DNA from: Desulfamplus sp.
GTDB lineage: Bacteria > Desulfobacterota > Desulfobacteria > Desulfobacterales > Desulfobacteraceae
Length of the DNA: 40,128 nucleotides
Direction: 5' to 3'
Assembly: GCA_015232465.1 (NCBI GenBank)
Contig: JADFZO010000020.1
Span: 1 to 40,128, forward strand
Part shown: piece by piece, positions 33,791 through 40,128 of the stretch
Layout: each line of letters begins with the position of its first letter
Numbering within the stretch: the stretch's first letter is position 1
Translations under genes and position numbers: made by a program
The notes under the pieces: generated by a model
What the model was told of the DNA's origin: nothing
Database searches by the model: none
Seen by the model: the letters and a program-made list of their open reading frames with translations, nothing else

Positions 33791-36700
33791 TTACATATTC
33801 CTGCGATACTTTCCGCCAGCCTCATAAAGTGCGTTTGTAATCTGACCAAGACTGCAACTTTTAACAGTCTTCATCAGCTCTTCAAATAAGTTTTTACCGC
33901 TAAGAGCAGCATCTTTAAGGCTCTTTATCCCCTCTGAATATTCGTTTTTATACGTTTCGTGAAAATTTTTCAGCCTTGCAAGCTGAGCGTCTTTTTCATC
34001 GTCAGATGCCCTTGCAAGCTCTAAGTATGAGGTCATAGCATCGTAATCAGCACCCTCATCTCTAAATGTGTTGACCCCAATAATTGGAAACTCTCCAGAG
34101 TGTTTAAGATGCTCGTAATACATTGATTCTTCTTGTATTTTGCCTCTTTGATAACCAGTCTCCATTGCACCCATAACGCCGCCACGCTCTGTAATTCTGT
34201 CAAATTCAATCAAAACAGCCTCTTCAACAAGATCAGTAAGCTCTTCAACAATAAAGCTGCCCTGATTCATGTTTTCGTTATTTACAAGCCCCCACTCACG
34301 GTTGATTATAAGCTGAATCGCAAGGGCACGCCTTACAGACTCTGTGCTTGGGGTTGTTATTGCCTCATCAAATGCGTTTGTGTGCAAACTGTTACAGTTA
34401 TCGTAAATGGCACAGAGTGCTTGAAGCGTTGTTCTGATGTCGTTAAACTGAATCTCTTGGCTATGAAGCGATCTTCCAGATGTCTGAATATGGTATTTGA
34501 GTTTACATGATGCCTCAGATGCGTGATACTTCTCCTTCATGGCAATTGACCAGATTCTACGTGCCACGCGACCAATTACTGTATATTCTGGATCCATTCC
34601 ATTTGAGAAAAAGTAAGATAAATTTGGGGCAAAGTAGTTTATATCCATACCGCGAGATAGATAATACTCAACATAGGTAAAGCCATTTGAGAGGGTCAAA
34701 GCAAGCTGTGTAATTGGATTTGCCCCAGCCTCTGCAATGTGATACCCAGAGATAGAGACTGAGTAAAAGTTTCTAACATTGTGCTTTATAAAATACTCTT
34801 GAATATCACCCATCATTTTTAGGGCAAAATCAATTGAGAATATGCAGGTGTTCTGCCCCTGATCCTCTTTTAAAATATCAGCCTGAACAGTGCCCCTAAC
34901 ATTTGATAGAACCATTGCCTTTATTGCTGCTGCCTCCTCATCTGAAGGGAGTTTTCCTTTATCTTGTTTAAACTTTTCAAGCTGCTGATCTATTGCTGTG
35001 TTTAAAAACATTGCAAGCATCATTGGTGCTGGACCGTTAATTGTCATTGAAACAGAGGTTGTTGGTGAGCAGAGATCAAATCCATCGTAGAGCTGCTTTA
35101 CATCATCAAGTGTGCAGATACTAACCCCTGATGTGCCGATTTTTCCATAAATGTCAGGTCGCTCCGCTGGATCCCAACCATAAAGTGTTACAGAATCAAA
35201 AGCTGTTGAGAGCCTCTTTGCCTCATAGTTACTCGATAGGAGTTTAAATCGCTTGTTGGTTCTTGCGGGTCCCCCTTCTCCAGCAAACATGCGGGTTGGG
35301 TCTTCGCTTGTTCTCTTCATTGGAAATACGCCAGCAGTGTAGGGAAATAGCCCTGGAAGGTTCTCTTTTCTCATCCATGTATAGATGTCCCCTAAATCGT
35401 TAAATTTTGGAAGCGATATTTTTGGGATTTTGGTGTGAGATAGAGATTTAGTGTAGAGAGGCACTCGTATTTCACGACCCCTTACAGTATAGACATACTC
35501 ATCACCAGAGTAGGCTTGCTTTATGCTACTCCAGCTATCTACTGTCGCCTTTGTCTCTGGCAATATTTTTGATGATACTGCTTCAATCTCTTTTTTAAGT
35601 GAATCAAATGAGGTATCACCAAAGCTCGTCTTGCCATCTGTTAATATTCTAATGCTCTCTTCAAGGTGCCACAATTTTCTGACAATCTGTGACTGCTCTT
35701 TTGTTCTTGCGTGGTAATTTCTGATTGTCTCTGCAATTTCAGATAGATAGCGGGTTCTCTCTGTTGGAATTATGATTGTCTTTGATGATGAGAATTTCTG
35801 CTGAGGTTTTGGGGTTTTTGGGGTAAATTTTAGATTTCGATTCTGTTTTTGTAGCTTATATTCACATTTTTGTTTAAGGGTCTCAACTATGCCGTGATAG
35901 AGAGCTGTAACTCCATCATCATTAAACTTTGATGCAATAGTGCCATAAACTGGCATATCTGCTGGGTCTGTGCTCCACGCCTTTCTGTTTCTTTGAACCT
36001 GCTTTCTGACATCTCGCAAAGCATCTTCGCTACCCTTTTTCTCAAACTTGTTGATTGCAATAATATCAGCATAATCAAGCATATCAATCTTTTCTAACTG
36101 AGATGGAGCACCAAAATCGCTTGTCATTACATAAAGTGATATGTCAGCCATATTGACGATATTAGAATCACCCTGACCAATTCCAGCGGTCTCAGCAATA
36201 ATAAGATCAAATCCAGCAGCCTTTAGCACCTGAATAGCCTCAGGCAAAGATTCAGAGACCTCACTGCCAGAGTCGCGTGTTGCAAGGCTTCTCATGTAGA
36301 TATTAGGCGATGCAATTGCATTCATTCTGATTCTATCGCCAAGCAGAGCACCGCCTGTTTTGCGTCTTGATGGATCGCAGCTTACAATTGCAATTGTTAT
36401 GTTATCAATATCGTTTAAAAAACGGATAATAAGCTCGTCAGTTAAAGATGATTTGCCAGCACCGCCAGTTCCAGTTATACCTATTACAGGTGGGCTATTC
36501 TCCTCTGCAAGTGGGGTGATAATATCCATAAGAGTTTGAAGTTTATCTCTGTTTGCTGATCTATCTGCCTTTGTGCCAGCTTTTGCCTCCTGCACAGCAG
36601 TTATAAACCCTGCTATTGTCTTTGTTTTTTCAACATTTAACTCTTTAGGATCAAGATTGTGAAAGGGCAGGGTAGAAAAATCCATATTTTCAACCATGTG

Positions 36701-37114
36701 GTTGATCATTCCTTGCAAACCCATTTTACTGCCATCTTCTGGAGAGTAAATTTTGGTTACACCATACTTTTCAAGCTCTTTTATCTCATCAGAGACAATA
36801 ACACCACCGCCGCCGCCAAACACCTTAACATGAGATGCTCCACGCTCTTTTAGAAGATCAACCATATATTTAAAAGCCTCCATGTGTCCGCCCTGATAGC
36901 TTGACATGGCAACTCCTTGAACATCTTCAGCAACAGCAGCATCAACAAACTCCTGAACAGACCTGTTGTGGGCAAGGTGGATAACCTCAACCCCAGTGTC
37001 TTGTAAGATTCTTCGCATTATGTTGATTGAGGCATCATGTCCATCAAAAAGCGATGTTGCAGTTACAACTCTTATATTGTTAGTGGGTTTATAGGCTTCA
37101 ATATCTATCTTCAT
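33791..37114 (-). CDS. icmF: Fused isobutyryl-CoA mutase IcmF
   Basis: 1107-aa fusion enzyme interconverting isobutyryl-CoA and n-butyryl-CoA (related enzymes also act on isovaleryl/pivalyl-CoA). An N-terminal B12 domain has SLFDGHDAS (21-29, cobalt-ligand His26) and VFGGGGGVI (98-106). A MeaB-like G-protein chaperone follows, with Walker [13 protein letters not shown] (212-223) and [17 protein letters not shown]. Last is the mutase barrel, with [10 protein letters not shown] and [14 protein letters not shown]. Substrate-site residues match ICM rather than methylmalonyl-CoA mutase: Phe597 (GVFP) replaces the usual Tyr, and Gln754 (DQGQNTC) replaces the usual Arg. ATG 37114 has GGAGAG upstream. 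It is first in the block, next to the response regulator. Confidence 0.94.
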   Translation of the reverse strand: MKIDIEAYKPTNNIRVVTATSLFDGHDASINIMRRILQDTGVEVIHLAHNRSVQEFVDAAVAEDVQGVAMSSYQGGHMEAFKYMVDLLKERGASHVKVFGGGGGVIVSDEIKELEKYGVTKIYSPEDGSKMGLQGMINHMVENMDFSTLPFHNLDPKELNVEKTKTIAGFITAVQEAKAGTKADRSANRDKLQTLMDIITPLAEENSPPVIGITGTGGAGKSSLTDELIIRFLNDIDNITIAIVSCDPSRRKTGGALLGDRIRMNAIASPNIYMRSLATRDSGSEVSESLPEAIQVLKAAGFDLIIAETAGIGQGDSNIVNMADISLYVMTSDFGAPSQLEKIDMLDYADIIAINKFEKKGSEDALRDVRKQVQRNRKAWSTDPADMPVYGTIASKFNDDGVTALYHGIVETLKQKCEYKLQKQNRNLKFTPKTPKPQQKFSSSKTIIIPTERTRYLSEIAETIRNYHARTKEQSQIVRKLWHLEESIRILTDGKTSFGDTSFDSLKKEIEAVSSKILPETKATVDSWSSIKQAYSGDEYVYTVRGREIRVPLYTKSLSHTKIPKISLPKFNDLGDIYTWMRKENLPGLFPYTAGVFPMKRTSEDPTRMFAGEGGPARTNKRFKLLSSNYEAKRLSTAFDSVTLYGWDPAERPDIYGKIGTSGVSICTLDDVKQLYDGFDLCSPTTSVSMTINGPAPMMLAMFLNTAIDQQLEKFKQDKGKLPSDEEAAAIKAMVLSNVRGTVQADILKEDQGQNTCIFSIDFALKMMGDIQEYFIKHNVRNFYSVSISGYHIAEAGANPITQLALTLSNGFTYVEYYLSRGMDINYFAPNLSYFFSNGMDPEYTVIGRVARRIWSIAMKEKYHASEASCKLKYHIQTSGRSLHSQEIQFNDIRTTLQALCAIYDNCNSLHTNAFDEAITTPSTESVRRALAIQLIINREWGLVNNENMNQGSFIVEELTDLVEEAVLIEFDRITERGGVMGAMETGYQRGKIQEESMYYEHLKHSGEFPIIGVNTFRDEGADYDAMTSYLELARASDDEKDAQLARLKNFHETYKNEYSEGIKSLKDAALSGKNLFEELMKTVKSCSLGQITNALYEAGGKYRRNM

Positions 37115-37161
37115 GGTCTCTCCTCTATATAATTATTTATACGTTATTCTTAAGATACAGT

Positions 37162-37180
37162 GTAGTAAACCAAATACTAC
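37162..37180. promoter_or_regulatory. Palindrome upstream of icmF, candidate operator
   Basis: GTAGTA (37162-37167) and TACTAC (37175-37180) are perfect 6-base half-sites around a 7-base AT-rich centre, 19 bases in all, 48-66 bases upstream of the icmF ATG. The size suits a homodimeric regulator (TetR, FadR or LuxR-type). It is the most operator-like site in front of the metabolic block, but no regulator gene of matching type is identified except the response regulator downstream. Confidence 0.35.
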
Positions 37181-37348
37181 TAAAACCAAAATTCTAAAGT
37201 ATCATTATAACGAGAAAGTTCAAAGCGGTAAAAGGGGTGCAAATTATTCTTAAATATGGAAATAACTTACTTGATGGATTTATTAGAGTGTAGAGGTTTG
37301 TGCAATCGGTTAAAAACTGATTTTTTATGTAGGATTTGGAGGGCTAAG

Positions 37349-37395
37349 TTTGTAGGTATTTTTACTACATACTTGTAGGGAAAAATACCTACAAA
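37349..37395. repeat. Perfect 15-base inverted repeat with nested hairpin
   Basis: TTTGTAGGTATTTTT (37349-37363) and AAAAATACCTACAAA (37381-37395) are exact complements around a 17-base loop that itself contains CTACA...TGTAG. It lies 34 bases past the stop of the leftward membrane-protein gene, where it could stop transcription; the strand after the stem lacks a U-tract. A short non-autonomous repeat element is an alternative. Confidence 0.55.
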
Positions 37396-37429
37396 ATCTG
37401 TTAAATAGGGGATATTATATTAAAATTTG

Positions 37430-37906
37430 CTACCTATTTTGCTCAATCTCGCTACGTTTTGGAATATTGTAAATCATAGCTGCTGCTGACATTCCAATAA
37501 AGATGTAGAGTGTGTTAATATCTTTGCTTAGAAAAAAGATAACAAGACCAAAAATTCCAATGCTCTCTGAAATTGCAACCGATATGATTACAGCAGTTTG
37601 GTATCTCAAAATAGCTGGGTCTATGTTTGTTTGAGAAGCGATCTGGTTAAATCTGGTGAGCTTTGATTCAGGGTTTAAAATAAATTTTCGGATATAGATG
37701 CTAAAGAAAAAAGCAGCTATTGAAGCAACAAATAGGCTATTTTTTAGCGTATCAATAGGAAAATTTGTACTATTAACTATTGGCTTTAGTGATGGGGCAA
37801 GTATATGGCAGAGAGCAACATAAATAAATAGAGAGAAGAACATAGCTCCCCAAATTATCCAAACTCTTAAAATGCTTTTTTTAACACTATCTCTATCAGT
37901 TCCCAT
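37430..37906 (-). CDS. Four-helix inner-membrane protein of unknown function
   Basis: 158 aa with four clear hydrophobic segments: IIWGAMFFSLFIYVALCHIL, LFVASIAAFFFSIYI, TAVIISVAISESIGIFGLVI and TLYIFIGMSAAAMIY. A charged loop (RKFILNPESKLTRFNQIASQ) separates helices 2 and 3. The third helix, with its conserved-looking SESIGIFG, recalls the glutamate-bearing helix of proteolipid-like proteins, but I would not assign it to ATP synthase. Such small proteins are common hypothetical genes in Desulfobacterota. It stands alone, ending before a large inverted repeat. Confidence 0.65.
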   Translation of the reverse strand: MGTDRDSVKKSILRVWIIWGAMFFSLFIYVALCHILAPSLKPIVNSTNFPIDTLKNSLFVASIAAFFFSIYIRKFILNPESKLTRFNQIASQTNIDPAILRYQTAVIISVAISESIGIFGLVIFFLSKDINTLYIFIGMSAAAMIYNIPKRSEIEQNR

Positions 37907-38071
37907 TTTTTTAACCCATTTAAATATTAAAGTCTGTTTTGAAATTTGAGCTTTTTGTTAAACAAACACATATCAAAATATATAAAATTATGATAGAAAA
38001 AATTTATAAAAAAACTTAAAAATAGAAGACAAATTAAATTTTAAAAATATCAAAAGGTAAAAAGAATTAAA

Positions 38072-38584
38072 ATGGGCATTGAGATAGAGCGTAAATTTTT
38101 AGTGTTAAACAACGAGTGGCTAACCTCTGATTTAAAAGGGATTCAGATAAAACAGGGGTATTTGCAAAATAGCAATAAATCAGTTGTCAGGATAAGAGTT
38201 GCTGATACTCAAGGGTTTCTTACTGTAAAGGCATCAACTGCAATAGATCATGAAATAGATAATTCAATAGATAGGCAAAAAATACAAAGTCTATCAAGGT
38301 TGGAGTTTGAGTATAAAATTCCTCTTGATGATGCTCTTGAGATGCTCAAATTGTGCGAAAAGCCTATCATTGAAAAGGTGCGTTACACCTTAGATTTCAT
38401 GGGGTTTGAGTGGTCTATTGACATATTTGAGGGTGAAAACTTAGGGCTTGTTCTTGCAGAGATTGAACTTAAATCAGAAGATCAAGAGTTTATAAAACCA
38501 GCTTGGTTAGGCAAAGAGGTTACCGATGACCCAAAGTATCTAAACTCTAACCTTATTAAAAATCCATTTAGGGCTATAAAATAG
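38072..38584 (+). CDS. CYTH-domain protein (triphosphate tunnel metalloenzyme)
   Basis: 170 aa beginning MGIEIERKFLV, the CYTH hallmark ExExK (Glu4, Glu6, Lys8). Further charged strands of the tunnel are visible: VVRIRVADTQGFLTVKAS, LEFEYKIPLDDALEML, EKVRYTLDF and LAEIELKSEDQ. Characterised relatives hydrolyse inorganic triphosphate or nucleoside triphosphates with Mg or Mn; the reaction here is inferred. Compared with the usual LTIKG...SRLEYEYEIP, there is an insertion of about 15 residues (DHEIDNSIDRQKIQ) between the strands, and the KG glycine is Ala. It is monocistronic and convergent with the FKBP gene. Confidence 0.87.
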   Translation: MGIEIERKFLVLNNEWLTSDLKGIQIKQGYLQNSNKSVVRIRVADTQGFLTVKASTAIDHEIDNSIDRQKIQSLSRLEFEYKIPLDDALEMLKLCEKPIIEKVRYTLDFMGFEWSIDIFEGENLGLVLAEIELKSEDQEFIKPAWLGKEVTDDPKYLNSNLIKNPFRAIK

Positions 38585-38612
38585 CCTTGAGCAAAAATAT
38601 AGCAAAAATATT

Positions 38613-38654
38613 TGGGGTGCAAATTTGATCTATTTTGATCTATTTCACACCCCA
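38613..38654. terminator. Possible hairpin in CYTH/FKBP convergent spacer
   Basis: TGGGGTG (38613-38619) and CACCCCA (38648-38654) form 7-base GC-rich arms with a 28-base loop that contains an exact tandem decamer TTTGATCTAT (38624-38643). It lies between the convergent stops at 38584 and 38670, where a shared terminator is expected. No strong U-tract follows, and the long loop weakens the call. Confidence 0.35.
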
Positions 38655-38669
38655 TTACAAAACAATCTT

Positions 38670-39431
38670 CTATTCAATTCCAATAAGTTCAACTTCAAAA
38701 ATTAGGGTAGATCCAGGGGCAATTGCACCGCCTGCTCCTCTATCTCCGTATGCAAGATCAGATGGAATGTAGAGCATCCACTTTGATCCAACTGGCATCA
38801 TCAAAAGAGCCTCTGTCCAGCCTTTGATAACACCGCCCACCTGAAAGGTTGCTGGCTCACCTCTTTTATATGATGAGTCAAACTCCTTGCCATCAATAGT
38901 TGTCCCTTTGTAGTGGCATTTTACCTTTTGGTCAGCAGTTGGCTTTGCTCCTGTGCCGTTAGTTATTATTTTGTATTGCAAACCACTTTGGAGTGTAACA
39001 ATGCCCTCTTTAGTTTTGTTCTCTTTTAAAAATGCCTCACCAGCAGCTTTGTTGGCTTGGGCAGCTTTTGCCATCTCTGCCATCTGCTTTTCTCTCATCT
39101 GATTTTGAAAAGATGCCATTGTCTTTTGCATCTCCTCTTCAGTCATATCATTTTTTCCCTCTTGGCTATCTTTTAGCCCCTTGCAAAGAGCTTCAACATC
39201 TACATCAAAATCTTTTTTAATATTTTGACCAATATTTTGACCAATAGCGTAACTTACCTTTTTTGTGTCAACTGCTGCTGCCTCTGTTTTAGTAGTAGTT
39301 GCTGCTGTTTGTTTGTTCTCTTTTGCCACTGATTTTTCTCCTGTGTCTGATGCAAAAACTTGACTACTTGCACATAGAATCAACCCTGATGCAATAAGCA
39401 GTGCAATGACACTTTTTAATCTACCAATCAT
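38670..39431 (-). CDS. FKBP-type peptidyl-prolyl isomerase, Mip/FkpA-like
   Basis: 253 aa. A Sec signal peptide ends near VFASD (residue 28), then comes a low-complexity Thr/Ala/Lys linker (about 30-55). The FKBP N-terminal dimerisation domain follows (SYAIGQNIGQNIKKDFDVDV, then a long Met/Lys/Ala-rich helix). The catalytic FKBP domain spans about 150-253, with LQYKIITNGTGAKP, VKCHYKGTTIDGKEFDSSY, VIKGWTEALLMMPVGSKW and IPSDLAYGDRGAGGAIAPGS. It probably acts as a dimeric periplasmic or membrane-facing folding helper. ATG 39431 has AGGAG about 14 bases upstream, a long spacing. No partner genes suggest a specific client. Confidence 0.94.
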   Translation of the reverse strand: MIGRLKSVIALLIASGLILCASSQVFASDTGEKSVAKENKQTAATTTKTEAAAVDTKKVSYAIGQNIGQNIKKDFDVDVEALCKGLKDSQEGKNDMTEEEMQKTMASFQNQMREKQMAEMAKAAQANKAAGEAFLKENKTKEGIVTLQSGLQYKIITNGTGAKPTADQKVKCHYKGTTIDGKEFDSSYKRGEPATFQVGGVIKGWTEALLMMPVGSKWMLYIPSDLAYGDRGAGGAIAPGSTLIFEVELIGIE

Positions 39432-39563
39432 CTTAAATTACAATCTCCTAATTAATTATTATAAAATTTTGCGTAACCATTTAAAAACTTAGGGATAACC
39501 CATTTTTTACGCCCCGCACTATCTATCAAAACTTCATTATAATAACAATCTATTTGTTATCTT

Positions 39564-39938
39564 CTATTTATCCAAACTCTTTAGAGCCAAATAAAATGCA
39601 CCAGCCGCAAGCTCTGCACAGTGAATCTCATCTGCTGGCAGAGTTTTTAGGTATGATGCAATAACCTCTGGCGTAATCTTATCCCACATCTCATCTATCT
39701 TTTTGTTTTGAGCCATCTTTACAACTGTATTTGCACAGGCATTTGTATTTTTGCACCCATCAATATAGTATGAGATATGATCAATAAACCCATCTTTTTT
39801 CATGATAAAAAACTCCACAGTATCGCCGCACTCTCCTGTTCGAGTTCCATAGCCATCAGGATTTTCAATCCGCTCCATTTTATCATAACTTAAAGCCATC
39901 TCAAGATACTCCAATGAATGATCCTGCAAAAAGTCCAT
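39564..39938 (-). CDS. IscU/NifU N-terminal-like iron-sulfur scaffold protein
   Basis: 124-aa protein of the NifU N-terminal (IscU) fold. The three ligand cysteines are visible: Cys37 in GECGDT (with Asp39), Cys62 in YIDGCKNTNACAN, and Cys107 in EIHCAELAAGAF. GYGTRTGECGDTVEFFIMK is the usual opening. These proteins hold a transient Fe-S cluster. The divergent ones, lacking the LPPVK chaperone motif as here, are common in anaerobes with unclear partners. No iscS or nifS gene lies in the window. ATG 39938 has AAGGAG upstream. The scaffold role is by family resemblance. Confidence 0.85.
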   Translation of the reverse strand: MDFLQDHSLEYLEMALSYDKMERIENPDGYGTRTGECGDTVEFFIMKKDGFIDHISYYIDGCKNTNACANTVVKMAQNKKIDEMWDKITPEVIASYLKTLPADEIHCAELAAGAFYLALKSLDK

Positions 39939-40078
39939 TTTTTATAAATCTCCTTATATTTGAGTCTGTTGTAAAGTTATATGTAACAATAATCCTATAA
40001 ATAATGACAAGTTAAAAACATTAAAATCAACTAAATATATTACGGGTTTACCAGACAAGCAATGGGAAATAATCAGTA

Positions 40079-40128
40079 GTGTCCGGTTAGGTTTTTGCAT
40101 ATGATTTTTTTAATGCTCTTTGAAATTT
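40079..40128. mobile_element. Possible insertion-sequence end at the window edge
   Basis: The last 50 bases open with GTGTCCGGTTAGGTTTTTGC, a sequence style seen at ends of some transposase-bearing elements, after a GC-poor spacer with no gene. No transposase frame is visible before the window ends, so this is a weak call from memory of such ends. Confidence 0.2.

Larger units (their letters stand above)
37115..37429. other. 315-base spacer between icmF and a membrane-protein gene
   Basis: No coding frame of note. It must hold the icmF promoter at its left side, and it contains the palindrome at 37162-37180 and the long inverted repeat at 37349-37395. A 12-mer GGGGTGCAAATT at 37234-37245 recurs at 38614-38625 in the CYTH/FKBP spacer. 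I see no convincing tRNA or small-RNA fold beyond these. Confidence 0.6.

Noticed and set aside
34133..34510. 125-aa rightward frame inside icmF
   Set aside because: It is antisense to the conserved mutase barrel, whose motifs are continuous, and has no family features.
33791..37114. Naming the B12 mutase as methylmalonyl-CoA mutase
   Set aside because: The fused G-protein domain and the Phe597/Gln754 pair fit isobutyryl-CoA mutase instead.
37234..38625. GGGGTGCAAATT repeated at 37234-37245 and 38614-38625 as a possible element boundary
   Set aside because: Twelve bases shared by two spacers with no similarity beyond them is not enough to claim an element or a duplication.
39471..39512. GCGTAA...TTACGC repeat in the FKBP/NifU-like spacer as a terminator
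   Set aside because: The six-base arms, AT-rich interior and long loop make a stable hairpin doubtful.

Overview
The window is AT-rich bacterial DNA with tight, mostly co-directional gene packing and good AGGAG-type ribosome sites. The gene set points to a Gram-negative anaerobe of the Desulfobacterota (Desulfobacterales-like). It includes a class III (PhaC/PhaE) polyhydroxyalkanoate synthase, a liv branched-chain amino-acid transporter, several AMP-forming acyl-CoA synthetases, a fused B12-dependent isobutyryl-CoA mutase and a CoA-transferase/GNAT fusion. The lineage is an inference from gene content; no rRNA or other phylogenetic marker is present.

Layout. Positions 1-558 (minus) hold the N-terminal part of a secreted protein cut by the window edge. 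Positions 780-5661 (plus) hold a two-gene unit: a long RelA/SpoT homologue whose hydrolase site looks intact while its synthetase site has lost both catalytic acidic residues, followed by a FapA/DUF342 protein. From 17114 down to 5671 everything reads leftward: livK-livH-livM-livG-livF, then a restriction-modification block (a small protein of unknown function, a D12-class adenine methylase, a second methyltransferase, and a TdeIII-like endonuclease), then a nucleoside-recognition (Gate) membrane protein and recN. NAD kinase (17364-18197) is divergent from livK.

Positions 37114 to 18293 form one long leftward block devoted to short/branched-chain acyl-CoA and storage-polymer metabolism. In transcription order it holds fused isobutyryl-CoA mutase (icmF), an orphan LuxR-type response regulator, an acyl-CoA synthetase, a symporter small subunit, a sodium:solute symporter, a small membrane protein, an exported protein, two more acyl-CoA synthetases, the CoA-transferase/GNAT fusion, a coiled-coil PHA-associated protein, phaE, phaC and a double-GAF protein. 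A coherent reading is that carboxylates and branched-chain amino acids are taken up, activated to acyl-CoAs, rearranged by IcmF, exchanged by the CoA-transferase and stored as PHA. No thiolase, reductase or beta-oxidation dehydrogenase lies in the window.

The right end carries a four-helix membrane protein, a CYTH-domain protein, a Mip/FKBP-type prolyl isomerase and an IscU/NifU-N-like scaffold protein. The last 50 bases may be the edge of an insertion sequence.

No tRNA, rRNA or CRISPR array was seen. Non-coding structure is limited to several inverted repeats, one of which (24573-24596) looks like a dispersed REP-type palindrome. The most interesting points are the apparently synthetase-dead Rel, the lysine-rich nucleoid-protein-like tail on PhaC, the acetyltransferase fused to a CoA-transferase beside acetylatable acyl-CoA synthetases, and the restriction-modification block with its uncharacterised companion gene.
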